64,000 nt of DNA from Undaria pinnatifida (GCA_012845835.1 JABAKD010000021.1:2461706-2525705); one strand, 5' to 3'; positions 11,530 to 22,614 are shown, counted from the stretch's first letter. The notes: a model not told the origin generated them from the letters alone. Translations and numbers: made by a program.

Positions 11530-11738
11530 CCGGGACGAGAAGTGTGCTCCGAAGAGCAGTGTCATCCGCACGTACTCGGAAGATGTCGTCTGTGTGGTGC
11601 GTGCCCAGCGACCAACAGGAGGGACCAAAATCCGAGACGAGGGATATGCTCCGCGAAGCAGTGTCGTCCGCACGTACTTAGAAGGTGTCGTCTGTGTGGT
11701 ACGTGTCCGGCGACCAACAGGAGGGATCCCTGCCATCT
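11530..11738 (+). repeat. 105-bp tandem duplication, frame-preserving
   Basis: Two units start at about 11530 and 11635. The word GTGCTCCGAAGAGCAGTGTC at 11542 recurs at 11647 with few changes. The period of 105 equals 35 codons, and the plus frame stays open across both units (VVCVVR..RPTGG twice). No domain is recognised, so I list it as a repeat rather than a gene. Confidence 0.7.
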
Positions 11739-11934
11739 CACTGCTGTTGTGGTCGCCGTTGTAGGAGGAAGGGCGCTCCCTCCATTGAGAAGCCACCCAA
11801 GAAGGAACAGGGGTTGTGGGCTCGTTGGAAATCAAAAGCAAAATCGCTACGAAAAAGAAAACGGAGAGATTTGAGGGACGCTGCCACAATAGCATATCAA
11901 GCTCGTCTACGCAACATGTTGAGTTGTAGGGGGG

Positions 11935-12184
11935 GGACAGAGTGCCCCCTGCAGGCCTGTCGATTGAGTAGGTCCCCGGAGAGTACTCACTTTTTTTCCT
12001 TCGTAAAGACGTAGCTTTAATTGTTTCCATCAGAGCCCCGGATAGCTTCTGAGATCGGAGGCACGTGCCTCCGATATATTTCCTGACTTTCCCGAATATA
12101 AAACGCCAACGTTATCATACGAAACTCATCCAAATGATCTCAAATTCGGATAATTACAGGCCTCTCGAAGCCGTATCTTAACAT
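11935..12184 (+). repeat. 250-bp dispersed module, copy 2
   Basis: Direct repeat of 885-1134. Preceding bases are only loosely similar and following bases diverge at TCTTAACA. It contains the perfect palindrome at 12054-12075 that is imperfect in copy 1. Confidence 0.65.
12054..12075. repeat. 22-bp perfect palindrome
   Basis: ATCGGAGGCAC followed directly by its exact reverse complement. The matching site in the other copy (~1004) has two compensating-type changes. This would be a strong RNA hairpin or a dyad protein site; its function is unknown. Confidence 0.8.
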
Positions 12185-12334
12185 AATGCTATATTTCCTC
12201 ACTACCGGTTTCTTCATTTCGTGTGCTGCACTATGCTAGATCGCTGTTGAGGTTGACAACCACCTATTATTATTCTGGAAGTAGCCCGCATTGTACAAGT
12301 CAAATGCAGTCTTTAGCCAGTTCCTAGGGCCTAG

Positions 12335-12510
12335 TATGGTATGTTTTCTTCTCTTTTCTTTTCCTTGCTTCCTCTTCTTGTCTTGTCTTTTCTTGCCTTT
12401 CTTCTATTTTTCTGTTCTTTTCTTTCCTTTCTTTTTCGTTATTTTTTTTGTTCGCTTTCTTCTCTTTTCTTTCCTTTCCTTTATCTTCTTTTATTTTGTT
12501 TGCTTCTTTT
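12335..12510. repeat. Polypyrimidine tract
   Basis: About 175 bases of almost pure C/T (TTTTCTTTTCCTT-like) on the plus strand. It produces meaningless Phe/Leu-rich or Glu/Lys-rich frames on the two strands. A related tract ends the inverted copy near 20200-20260. Confidence 0.8.
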
Positions 12511-12860
12511 CCCCATTTGACTTGCGTCTGTCGTGCGTATGCGTAGTGACAGATACTACGTGTAATATATTCGAGGTATTCTTTCTTGGGTGGCAAGCGG
12601 TATAGTCGGTTTCTCCAGGCGTGAGTAATGGGACGTATGCACCGGTATGGACCTGTCACATCCAGATTTCACTTTTATATGTGTCTGGTGGAGGCCTGAA
12701 CTGCGTCAGCTGTGATATATGCGTGTACCACCTTGGGTTGTTCGTGTTTTTCCCTAGGGTCTTCCTCAGCTCCAGAGTGACTGGAGCCTGTCCTGTGACC
12801 ACGGACTTGATTATGAGAACAACAACAACAACAACGACAGCAACAGCAACAACAACAACA
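12490..12860 (+). repeat. Block R5, copy 1
   Basis: About 370 bases that recur inverted at 19830-20240: the GCAAGCGGTATAGTCGGTTT word, the AGCTCCAGAGTGACTGGAGCCTGTCCTGTGACCACGGACTTGAT stretch, and the adjoining AAC/GTT microsatellite. A 135-bp fragment is at 16665-16800. In copy 1 it leads directly into block R4. Confidence 0.7.
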
Positions 12861-12877
12861 ACAACAACAACGACAGC

Positions 12878-12914
<37 letters not shown>
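12818..12914. repeat. (AAC)n microsatellite
   Basis: Nearly uninterrupted AAC units with three GACAGC variants. Translating it gives poly-Thr or poly-Cys frames that are artefacts. The inverted R5 copy has the matching (GTT)n at 19820-19850. Confidence 0.9.
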
Positions 12915-12915
<1 letters not shown>

Positions 12916-12939
12916 GAAGTCAACCAAACTGCAAGATAT

Positions 12940-13720
12940 GTGCTATCGATTTTCGCGCGTACCCGAAATAAAATACTGGTACTAACAATACTATCATTAT
13001 CCGGGCGTACCTTAAATATAATACTACTGGTACTAACCGTCCTCCTACAGCCATCAACCGCCACCAATTTATCTGTAAAACCGCATGACGTACGATATCG
13101 TTCCACGAATTTTGTCAGGAAAATACACGGCACACAACCGAAATCAAGCATTATGTTTCGGAGATGGCGAATTCGTTCTCAATTGCTCCCCTCTTTGGTG
13201 CGTGAGGGAAAATGGTTGATTGAGAATGAACGGGGTACTTTGCTGTACATACGTCAATCAGAAATACGGCTGTCGCCAGCTACTACTACTGCTGACATGA
13301 TCGATTATCAATTTGTCAAGCATCCTGCATCCTGTGCCTAGCAATCTGTTGATAAGCAGAGCTATCATACCACAAGCAGTCACATCTGCCGGTGATTGGG
13401 GCAAGAGGGGCTGCGGGAAGGGCAGGAGCGAGACGGCGCGTCAACATGGTGTAGAAGTGGTAGGAGAGTTGGTCCCTTGTGCTGGGTGTTCAGAAGCCAA
13501 GGGGAGGAGGATGCCTGTCCCGAGACCTACCAACAGTTGCTCGACCAAACCCTTTGCTTCGAACAGGGATGGTACCACGTACGGTACACGATCGTTATCG
13601 TGTTTGTTGGTCCCTACGAAGTGTAGACTAGAGGGCGTACCAGTTTAGCTGACAATAGTGGGGTAGTGGAGTATCCGGTACGAAGACAAGTATAAGACGT
13701 ACCAGGATATACATGATAAA
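12940..13720 (+). repeat. Block R4, copy 1
   Basis: About 780 bases repeated directly at 17275-18060, from CGCGTACCCGAAATA...AATACT through the GTTTCGGAGATGGCGAATTC word to GACAATAGTGG and AAGACGTAC. Several small indels separate the copies. Open frames inside are not conserved between copies, so no gene is called. Confidence 0.75.
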
Positions 13721-14334
13721 ATGATGCATTCTTTCCAAAACCGTCACATTCATCCCCTCAAAATAATGTATAGTTTGCACGCACAGATTAAGCTGCCTCC
13801 CCCCCCCCCCCATGTTAAACTGGTGCATTTTTTTTTTTTTCCCGAAACCGTTAGATTCATCCCCTTGATTGAAAGGATTTATAGCTTAAACGCACAAAGT
13901 GCCCGCCCGTCCGCCCCCCCCCCCTCCCCCCCCCCCCCCTCCCCCCCCCCCCCCCCCTCCCCCCTCTCCAACCCCGCTCGCTTTTGATCAAAACCAGGCC
14001 CCCACGTCCGTCAAAACTCCGCCCCCCCCCTCACCGGTTATTCGACTCACAGGGTTCACGTGATAAACGGATACATTTCCCTCCACAGCTGTCAGATTTT
14101 GTCCCCCTCAGAAACGGGTTTTATAGTTTCCGCGAACACTCTGACTAAAATCACCCTGTTGACCCTGATAGCTACACTGTAGTTGTATGGGGAGTCGCCG
14201 ACCTATATCCTTAATGAGTACACACAACTCGTAATACGCGCGATCGGATTATCACACACAGCTTGCAAAGATGAGTTTCGACGAAGTCTTCGATCTCACA
14301 GCTGGAGTGTATTTTCATTTTTTATAATATATTT
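13721..14334 (+). repeat. Terminal module T, copy 1 (R2 units, C-tract, R1 end)
   Basis: Order of parts: two ~95-bp R2 units (CATTC.TTCCAAAACCGTCA, TTTATAG); a long C-rich tract (~13910-13965); a TTTTGATCAAAACCAGGCCCCCACGTC segment; a GTCAGATTTTGTCCCCCTCAGAAACGG segment; and the R1 end (TCGCCGACCTATATCCTTAATGAG ... ATCACACACAGCTTGCAAAGATGAG). The same order recurs at 15935, 27100 (shorter) and 36780. It appears inverted at 16850 and 38685. Interpreted as a long terminal inverted repeat of a foldback or MULE-like family. Confidence 0.65.
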
Positions 14335-15934
14335 CGTTGCTCCTAGTCAAGGCACATCGTGAAGAAAAGAAGACTCACTCAGTGGAAGAAGCACAACGGG
14401 GAGTGACGGCGAAATATCCCACAATAACTCACGGCTGATGTCCTTGAAATATTTTTTTCAAAATATCCCAAAATAATTCCACCATCCCGGTTTACCGCTA
14501 CGATGTGTAGCCAATAGCCAACCTATCTATCACTGGAAACCCCTACTACACCCAACCGTCATCATATCTGCATAATATCTAAGCATACAATCAACAGGTG
14601 TTTTTATTCTTATATCCGGTCTATAGCCCATCCATCCACGGAGGATTCCCCTGGCACACAAGCTGCCCTGAGGACCAGTTTGCTAAAATTAGGTGCAGTT
14701 CTACAGCAAACTTCACGCGTGTAATTTTATTAAAATATTCTAACGACGTCAGCTGTGAGAACGACGAATTTAGGGTCGACACTCATTTTTTGCAAGCTGC
14801 GTAATTGTTACGGCAAGCGTTATCTGGGCATCACGAGATACATAGTCACATATTTGCTGCTGTTGCCACTAGCAACTCCGATCGCAGAGGGAGCCAGAGT
14901 TGGGTTTATCATTGAGGCAAATACTACCCGCAGCCGGTTTCGAACAAGCTCTTCACGCTCGGGGCAGCAACATCTATCTTTCCTTCATTCATGTAAGCTG
15001 CCTCGATTACTGGACCATTGACGATCTACGGAATAATCGTGTCTTTCGCCTCTTTTTTGGGGGGGGGCATTGGCCCTTGACAGGCTGAGAACCGAATCCG
15101 TTTTCGTTACCCCCAGCCCCTATATGAATTGAAGGTATCTGGATATTGTATGTAGACATTTTGGGCGTTTGCCACCAAAATACTTGCGGGACCCCGAAAG
15201 AAGGAAATGGAGTAGTTTTCCGATTACTGTAAGTCTGTATCATTGCTAGAAGAGCAGAACTGCTGCACACATTTGTGATGACTATACTAAGATATTTGAT
15301 TAACTGCTTACTTCTCAATCTAAACTGCGTGGCCACTAAATGGCACCCGTTTGCCTTCTGCATCACATTGCGATATTATGCACGGGAAATGGAATGGATA
15401 GGTCGGCAGTTCCTCACCGCTGCACGTGTATTTTTGGAATATATACATATATATATATGCCTTCGTCGACGCTACCGGGTTCAATATGTCCCGACTGTAG
15501 CGACTGCCTGTTTGTGGCCCTCCAGTCTCTGGCGGCACGTTCTACGGTATGCTAGCGGCAAGCCAGTTCTGTCGCTCGAAGGCTCCTCTCTTGGGGTGCT
15601 TTGTGATAATAGTCTCTTTCCTCTCTTGCGAAGCTTTGTGCTCGACAAAAAAAATGATGACTGCTGATAAAATCTTGAACTAATTCACAGGTTTGAGGTA
15701 GGTACACGACGAAAATGTACTCCTCTTGATGAATATTACTAGTGCGCATCTGTAACAGGTACCGTGCGAGTACAGCTGTCAGGTACAAGCATGCCAGAGT
15801 ATCAAACAACACAAGTGAAAGGCTCAACGATATATATATACTTCCCCACCTCCCCACCCTTCCACCCCACCCCCAACCCCGCCCTTTCGAACACTCCGCC
15901 CTCTACTCACTGGTTGTACGACTTATACAGGCGA
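14335..15934 (+). repeat. Block R3, copy 1 (1.6-kb direct duplication)
   Basis: Matches 23605-25245 over its length. Anchors include CAAGGCACATCGTG, AACCCCTACTA.AC.CAACCGTCATCATATC, the ACTAGCAACTCCGATCGCAGAG word and the TGCATCACATTGCGATATTATGCACGG word. Copy 1 has an extra ~50 bases near 14420-14470. Identity looks like 85-90%. No frame is conserved between copies, so no gene is called. Confidence 0.8.
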
Positions 15935-16660
15935 TAAACATGATAAGCTGGTGCATTCTTTCCAAAACCGTCACATTTATCCTCTTAAAGGGCATATAGT
16001 TTCCACGCAAAATTGATCTGCCTCGCCCGTCCCGGCCCCCGCCCCCCCATGATAAACTGGTGCATTCCTTCCAAAACCGTCACATCTATGCCCTTAAAGA
16101 ATGTATAGTTTCCACTCACAGATTCAACTGCCTCGCCCGTCCCGTCCCGCCCCCCGCCTGCCCCCCCATGATAAACTGGTGCATTCTTCAAAAACCGTCA
16201 GATTTAACCCCTTCTTCAAGGGTTTATAGTTTCCACGCACAAATAAATGGAGCTGCCCCCCCCTCCGCCCCCCCCTCCCCCCTACCTCCCCTCCCTGACC
16301 TCCGTCTCTTTCTTTGATGATCAAAATCAGGCCTCAACGTTCTCAATAAATCCACCCTCGTCTCAGCGGTTTTTCGACTTACAGGATTCACTTGATAAAC
16401 TGATGCATTTCCTTCCACATCTATCTGTCAGATAGATGTTGTCCCCCTCAGAAAAGGGTTTTATAGTTTCCGCGCACAGACCGCCCAACATCACCCTGTT
16501 GACCCTGAAAGCTACACTGTAGTTGTAAGGGGACTCGCCGACCTATATCCTTAATGAGGACACACAACCCGTGATACGCGGGATCGGAGTATCACACACA
16601 GCTTGCAAAGATGAGTTTGGACAAAATGTTCAGCTGGAGTGTATCTTCATTTTCATAATA
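15935..16660 (+). repeat. Terminal module T, copy 2 with three tandem R2 units
   Basis: R2 units at about 15940, 16045 and 16170 (CATGATAAACTGGTGCATTC ... TTTATAGTTTCCAC.CA), each followed by a C-rich spacer. Then come the CAGGATTCACTTGATAAACTG segment and an R1 end (to 16660). This is the left arm of a foldback whose right arm is 16850-17274. Confidence 0.7.
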
Positions 16661-16664
16661 TTAT

Positions 16665-16800
16665 GCGTGTACCACCTTGGGGTGTTTGTGTTTTTCCTTG
16701 GGGTATTCTTCAGCTCCAGAGTGACTGGAACCTGTCCTGTGACCACGGACTTGATGATGCGGGTTAGTGTGAAAACAACAACAACAAGTCGACCGACCAA
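16665..16800 (+). repeat. Block R5 fragment, copy 2
   Basis: About 135 bases matching 12720-12830 (GCGTGTACCACCTTGGG ... GACCACGGACTTGATGATG, ending in a short AAC run). It sits in the loop between the two T-module arms. Confidence 0.7.
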
Positions 16801-16849
16801 AAGAAAAATTATGAGAATTAAAATACACTCTAGCTAGCTGTGTGATCGA

Positions 16850-17274
16850 TTTTTTTTGTCGAAACGCATCTTTGCAATCTGTGTGTGATACACCGATCGC
16901 GCGTATTACGGGTTTTGTCTCCTCATTAAGGATACAGGTCAGCGACCCCCCTTGCAACTACTGTGTAGCTATCAGGGTCCACAGGGTGATGTTAGACAGT
17001 CTATGCGCAGAAACTATATAACTCGTTTCTGAGGGGGACAAAATCTGACAGCAGTGGAAGGGAATATATATATATGTTTATCAAGTGAATCCTGTAAATT
17101 AAATAACCGGCGACGGGAGGGCGGAGAGTTTTTGAGGACGTGGGGGCCTGTTTTTGATAAAAAGGGGGGCGGCAGGAGGGGAAGGGAGGTGGGGAAGCTC
17201 TATTGGTGCGTGGAAACCATAAATCCTTCTTGTTGTGGGGAAGGAGGGGGGGGGATGTGGCGGGGAAAATATAT
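16850..17274 (-). repeat. Terminal module T, inverted copy
   Basis: Reverse complement of the 15935-16660 module. It holds the R1 end (TGATACACCGATCGCGCGTATTACGGG ...), the GAGGGGGACAAAATCTGACAG segment, the GGCCTGTTTTTGATAA segment, a G-rich tract, and an R2 unit (GGAAACCATAAATCC). With 16195-16660 it makes a near-palindrome of ~420-460-bp arms and a ~190-bp loop. Confidence 0.7.
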
Positions 17275-18060
17275 GGTATCATCTCTCGTGCGTACCCGAA
17301 ATATAATACTTGTACTAACAATACCCGTCATCATCTCCCGGGCGTACGTTAAAATATATCACTACCAGGGTACTAACCATGCCCCTACAGCCATCAACCG
17401 CCACCAATGTATCTGTGAAACCGGATAGCGTACGATATCGTACCAGGAATTTTGTTGGGAAAATACACGGCACACAACCGAAATCAAATATTATGTTTCG
17501 GAGATGGCGAATTCGTTCTCAATTCCGTCTCTCTTCTTTGGTTCGTGAGGGAAAACGGTTGATTGAAAATGAACGGGTACTTTGCTGCACATACGACAGA
17601 CAGAAAATACGAATGTTGGGAGCAAGCGGTAGCTACTCCTGACATGATGGATTATCAATCTGTCAAGCATCCGGCATCCTGTGCCTAGTAACCTGTTAAT
17701 AAAGCAGAGCTATCATACCACGAGCAATCACACACTTGCCGGTGGTTGGGGCAAGACAGGCTGAAGGACTGGCAGTAGCGAGACGGCGCGTCAACATGTT
17801 GTAGAAGTGGTAATAGAGTTGGTCCCTTGTGCCGGGTGTTCCGAAGCCAGGGGGAGGCAGATGCCTGTCCCGAGATCATCCAACAGTTGCTCGACCAAAC
17901 CCTTTGCGTCGAACAGGGGGATAGTACCGCGTACGGTACTCGATAATTGTCGTGTTTGTTGGTCCCTACGAAGCGTAGAGGGCTTACCTGTTGAGCTGAC
18001 AATAGTGGTGGAGTTGAATCGACGGTATGGAGACAAGTTTAAGACGTACGTGGACTAGAC
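17275..18060 (+). repeat. Block R4, copy 2
   Basis: Direct copy of 12940-13720. It abuts the outer end of the inverted T module, just as copy 1 abuts the outer end of T copy 1. This suggests T modules mark insertion borders next to R4. Confidence 0.75.
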
Positions 18061-18087
18061 TTATTTGCTAATTAATACAAGGGCTCC

Positions 18088-18119
18088 GCATGGGTGCCGG
18101 CATTCGCCGGCGCCCATGC
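18088..18119. repeat. GC-rich hairpin
   Basis: 14-bp arms GCATGGGTGCCGGC and GCCGGCGCCCATGC, with one G-T/mismatch position, around a 4-base loop. It is not followed by a T run, so a bacterial-type terminator is not implied. Function unknown. Confidence 0.75.
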
Positions 18120-19124
18120 TTCGGGTAGGGCAGGGCAGCACTTCGACCAACTTAAGGTGTAGCTGTCCGACTTGGCATGCATTGAACTTTAAAGTAATGC
18201 CATGAGTTTAATACGCACATGGGATTATGAAAGTCATTCTTTGACAAAAGAAAAAACGTAATACTATACAACAAAGAAGGCAAGGATAGGCGAAACAAAC
18301 TATGCCAAATGCGCCGTCGAGTAAAAGTTGGCGTCTATTAATATCAAACAAAAATACCGAAAAGAGTATTATTGAGAACCTGCGTCACCTCTAGGCGAAA
18401 TAAAAGAGGCCTTGGCATAAATGAAGAGACTGCACTGCTGTCACCGTGGCAATGGAGGTTCGAAGTCGACAGGATGAAAAGTCGGTTTGCATCAAACGTC
18501 GACATGAGGACATGTCAGCCGGCGAGATTTTGGAAGAAGATTGCTTTGTTTGTAACGTGAAGGCTGTCGCATTGATTGGTCTGCGTGGTCGCGGGCGAGG
18601 AGGAAAACGTAGAAGAGGAGGGCGATCTCTCGTTGGGGCGGCGTTGTCTAAGATTGGTGCGGGGGTGGCTTTGCTCGTACGGGAGGTTGGCGTAGCGCTT
18701 CTTCTCTGTTTTTTCTCGGGAAGGCGGGATATGTGTGTCTGCTGTCTTTTCTTCGTGGGGGCTTTCACGTTGTCGAAATCGGACGCGTCCCCTCAATGCA
18801 TAATATCCGGAGTGTCTCTACCATGACGACTGACTGCTGATAGTGCCGTGCGTATTTCCTAGAGACTGACATATTATTTACTGGTAGTAATAATAATATA
18901 CCTTTGCAACATTTTTTGTTCTTCATCCCATTTATTATCCCCGCACCACTCTCGCGCTCCCTCCCAGTGTTAACTCAGATCCGGGGTCACATAGCGGGCC
19001 CTCCTCCTCCCTCCCCACTTCGGCACGTGCTTTCATTTTTACCACGAGGAGAATCCAGCATTTTCTTCCCTCGTCGACTCGCGTCGAACCAACCACGCTG
19101 CTAGGCGCTCTCAGCAGTTGATCC
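18120..19124. other. No recognised gene
   Basis: Unique-looking DNA. A plus frame at 18446-18826 and overlapping minus frames are open, but none shows a domain or sensible composition. Nothing else is supported. Confidence 0.4.
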
Positions 19125-19262
19125 CAATTTTTTTTTTTTGTATTTTTGCAAATAAAGTCAAATCTCATCGTGGTGGGTGTCGAACTCAAGGACAACCAAA
19201 CGTTAGTAGTATTCGAGGGTAAAACCACTATTATTAATAGACCATCGGGGCGTCCGGCTGAC
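19125..19262 (-). mobile_element. tRNA-like SINE with A-rich tail, isolated copy
   Basis: The minus strand reads a box-A-like GATGGTCTATTAATAATAG, then ~45 bases later a box-B-like CTTGAGTTCGACACCC. An A-rich 3' tail follows (A run at 19128-19139). This resembles the 22-kb cluster in layout but is a different sequence variant. Too degenerate for a working tRNA. Confidence 0.45.
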
Positions 19263-19829
19263 AATTGATTAAAACAAAACAGGCTCTTTGCATAGAGATT
19301 ACATTCCCTCCCCCATACTGTATGATGTTACGATGGTTGACGCGATATGTATATAATAGAGCGACAAATACCTAAATATCAGCGTACGCGGAGTTTTAGA
19401 TATCATGAATAACGAACGACCGCAACGGCAGAGCACGGCAAAGCATAGCGCTTCGCTCTGCTGAGCTAGCGGTGCGCTGCTGAGCGGAGCCGCAGGGCAT
19501 CGCACGGCACTGCACGGCGCTTCGTTGCTGTAAGCTATAGCGCTGCGATGGGGTGCTGGGCGGTTTCGAGCTGATGAGCCAAGTCCAGATCTCAGCCGAT
19601 GAAGCTTCGTCAAGTACAAAACAAATGGTGCGAAACAAAGAAAAGCTAAAGCTGGGCCGTTCCGCAACTAATGCACAGGCGGCAAATTAGCGGCAAATGG
19701 TAGGAAGTTCAACTTACTACACAAAAAGCAAGAAAAAATCGCGAAAAAGTTCAAAATCGTGTTGGCAGAAAAAACAAACTTGGAGGAAGCAGCTGAACGG
19801 TCAAGAAACAGGCAATATTTCAGTTGTTG
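19263..19829. other. GCGGAGC-rich simple region, no gene
   Basis: Bases ~19420-19545 are built from short GC-rich words (GCAGAGCACGGCA, GAGCGGAGCCGCAGG). An inverted, similarly worded tract is at ~23150-23235. No gene is visible. Confidence 0.4.
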
Positions 19830-20240
19830 TTGTTGTTGTTGTTGTTGTCGTTCTCACATTAACTCGCATAATCAAGTCCGTGGTCACAGGACAGGCTCCA
19901 GTCACTCTGGAGCTGAGGAATACCCTAGACTAGGGGGAAAACACAAACCAAAGGTAAGTGGTACACGCATAAATCACAGCTGACGCAATTCATGCCTCCA
20001 CCAGAAACATATAAAAGTGAAATCGGGAGTCAGTCTACGATATGCCAGGTCCATATCGGTGCATACGTCTCATTACTCGGACCTAGAAAAACCGACTATA
20101 CCGCTTGCCACCCAAGAAAGACTACCACGTATATATTTCACGTGGTATCAATCACTACGCATACGCACAACAGACTCAAGTCGATTGGAAGAAAGAAACA
20201 AACAAAGAAGAGAAAGGAAAGGAAATGGGTGTATGGGGCC
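19830..20240 (-). repeat. Block R5, inverted copy
   Basis: Reverse complement of 12490-12860, including the (GTT)n run and the AAGTCCGTGGTCACAGGACAGGCTCCAGTCACTCTGGAGCT stretch. It ends in an A/G-rich tract matching the polypyrimidine tract at 12335-12510. Confidence 0.75.
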
Positions 20241-21819
20241 AAGAAAAAGAAAAGGTAAATAATTTTGGGGGGTCTACTGGTGAGTCTGCCACCAGAACGA
20301 TGCCACGTGGTTTTTCGACGATCTACAGCAGTAGTACTACGAACGACTTCCGATACGCCCACCGAAGCACGGACTACCGGCGAAATACGCGATCGACAGC
20401 TGGCCGTGGTTGTCACGCGTCTCTGTGTTGGGGGCCCCTGTGCGCTGCCTCTTGTTGGCTCTTGTTTGGGTAAAACATGCGGTGTGCTCGATGGTCTCAC
20501 GGCAGCAGCACACCAGAATCAGAACGTCCGCTCGTACGACGTATCATTCTGACAGGAGATGTAATATTTTTGTCTCCATCAATATGAACATAAAACGGTT
20601 GTTATATATTCGACAGTGTGATGCATGTACGACTAAACTTGCCAACTGCACTCGTACTGCACTTTGAGCTATCTGCTGTGGTTCTGGTTGCTACTAGTTG
20701 CTGCAGTATGTGCTAGAAGTTTCGCCCTTAGGCTACTGCTGCTGCACTTGATGTTGTGTGTTCGCCAATGTCGTCAGTTGGCGTTCATGCTCGTCGTACA
20801 TACTGCAGCACTGCTGTTCTCACCCTGCACGTAGAGTTTTCCTCGTACCTCGACGGCACGACGGCGAGCTCAAAAGAGAAGGGAGGTGACATGAAATGGC
20901 ATGGACAACGACCACATAGAAGCGATCACAGCGGGATAATTCGCCGCGAATCAAGCGCACTCGTTCATGCCTACAGCAGAGGCTGCCTGGAATGTCAGCG
21001 GCCATGCTAAAGACAGGGCCAAAGGCCGAAGAGACGGCTCTACCTGCTTGGTTTAGTCTCGAGATTATGTTACATGAAAATTTCATGATTCCATGGTTTG
21101 GGAGTTATTTGTCATGAAAAGTTTTGCCGTCGGTAATTTGTGTCGCGAAGTTGTTGGATATCGTCGGTAACTTGTGTCACGTTTTAGGTGAAACCACACT
21201 AAAAAAATGAATTTCCAGCTGGCAAAACGAGCAGAAACAAAAGCAATAAAAAGGCCCGGCAAGAAACCAAATGAACTATTAATAGTAAGAAAATACAGCA
21301 AAGAAACTAACGCTCGAGAGTATGCCACCGCGAAATTCCAAACATTGTCACGTACCGTTTGGAAATGATGCCAATTTTGTAAATCATTTAGGCGTTGCAC
21401 ACATTAAGATTCAACAATTTATCCAAAATTCCTCCTCGACATGCGGTATTTTTGCAACTTCTTGCTCGTCTCGCTCGGCACCCGTCCGCGTTCACGTCGA
21501 TGTGCGGAACGGACACGGCAGGGAGAGGGGCGTTGGAGCCACCCCCCGAGGGCGGCGCTCGAACCAAGCTATATTCGACCGAGAATTCCAGTTCCGCGAA
21601 TCGCATGCTTCGGCCGAGACAAGAAACTCCTGACCAAATACATGGCACCAAGGAATGATATAATATATATTTATGTTTGTGCTGAAAGCGCTCGGTTGGT
21701 GCATCCCTGGCATATGCGAGTTTGCACGGTCCAGCTTACTTGCGGAACGGTCCTGCTTTTTTCTTTGATTTCTTGCTCCACTGTGATCTATTTTTGTTAC
21801 AAATATAATATAAAAATTA
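20241..21819. other. No recognised gene
   Basis: Mixed DNA with several short open frames on both strands that overlap each other and have no domain. No repeat end was placed here. Confidence 0.4.
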
Positions 21820-21915
21820 AAATGCACTCCAGCTGTGAGATCGAATATATTGTCGAAACTCATCTTTGCAAGCTGTATGTGTGATACTCCGATCGCGCGT
21901 ATTACGGGTTTTGTG
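21820..21915 (-). repeat. R1 end fragment
   Basis: About 95 bases of the R1 terminal sequence in inverted orientation (CAGCTGTGAGATCGA ... CTCATCTTTGCAAGCTGT ... CTCCGATCGCGCGTATTACGGG). It abuts the tRNA-like cluster. Confidence 0.7.
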
Positions 21916-22095
21916 TCTATCGCTTTTTTCATGGGGATCACTTGTTTTTACCGATGACACCTAAATTCGAACCACCGAAGACCAAGCTTAAAATCGGACA
22001 GTCTATCTCCTAAATCACCATTAATATCTACTTGAGTATTTTATTTTTACAAATAAAATTGATAAATAAATAACAACTACCAGTGAGTGGTCGAT

Positions 22096-22197
22096 TTTTC
22101 ATGAGGATCATTTTTTTTTCCGATGACGCCCGGATTCGAACCAGCGAAGGTCAGGATTATAAACGGACAGCCTATCTACTATAGACCACAATGTCAC
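22096..22197 (-). repeat. Best-preserved tRNA-like unit
   Basis: Unit 2 of the cluster has the intact box B GGTTCGAATCC (plus-strand GGATTCGAACC at ~22131-22141), the box-A-like TGGTCTATAGTAGATAG, and a 9-10-base A run after the tRNA part. Useful as the reference unit for a search. Confidence 0.65.
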
Positions 22198-22614
22198 AGC
22201 ATCAGTGGCATCTACCAGTGTTGATATTTTTTTATGTGCAACTACTACTACTGCTGTATATTGGCGAAACATAGATGTAACACGCATCTAGCTTGCAAAG
22301 TTGAGTTTCAAGCATTCAATCGGTCGTACTCACAGCTGCTAGCAGCTGACGTTTGTCAAATTTTGTTCAAAATATATATCAATTTTTTTTAGCAGGATCA
22401 TTTTCTTTTCCGGATGACACCAGGCACCTGGCTCTTCAACCAACGAAAACCAGGCTTACAAGTAAGTGGACGGTCTATCTACTAGACCACGAAGTCGCAT
22501 TGCTGTTGTTTTTTTATTTTTTACAAAAAAAATGTATCGATTTTCGTGAGGATCATTTTTTTTTTTCGATGACACCCGGATTCGAACCAGCGATGACTAT
22601 TTTGTTACAAAGAC

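Noticed and set aside
12291-12605. Hydrophobic Phe/Leu-rich open frame
   Set aside because: It is the translation of a polypyrimidine tract; the opposite strand gives an equally open Glu/Lys frame. No sign of coding.
12675-13151. Poly-Cys and poly-Thr frames
   Set aside because: Artefacts of the AAC microsatellite.
13710-17300. CRISPR-like array (regularly spaced repeats)
   Set aside because: Units are ~95 bp, diverged, separated by C-rich tracts rather than unique spacers, and occur in inverted pairs in a eukaryotic context.
18088-18119. Transcription terminator
   Set aside because: Strong hairpin but no following T run, and no gene upstream in either orientation.
22096-22605. Functional tRNA genes
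   Set aside because: Box B is perfect in two units, but the acceptor and anticodon stems fail to pair and the units are part of a repeat family.
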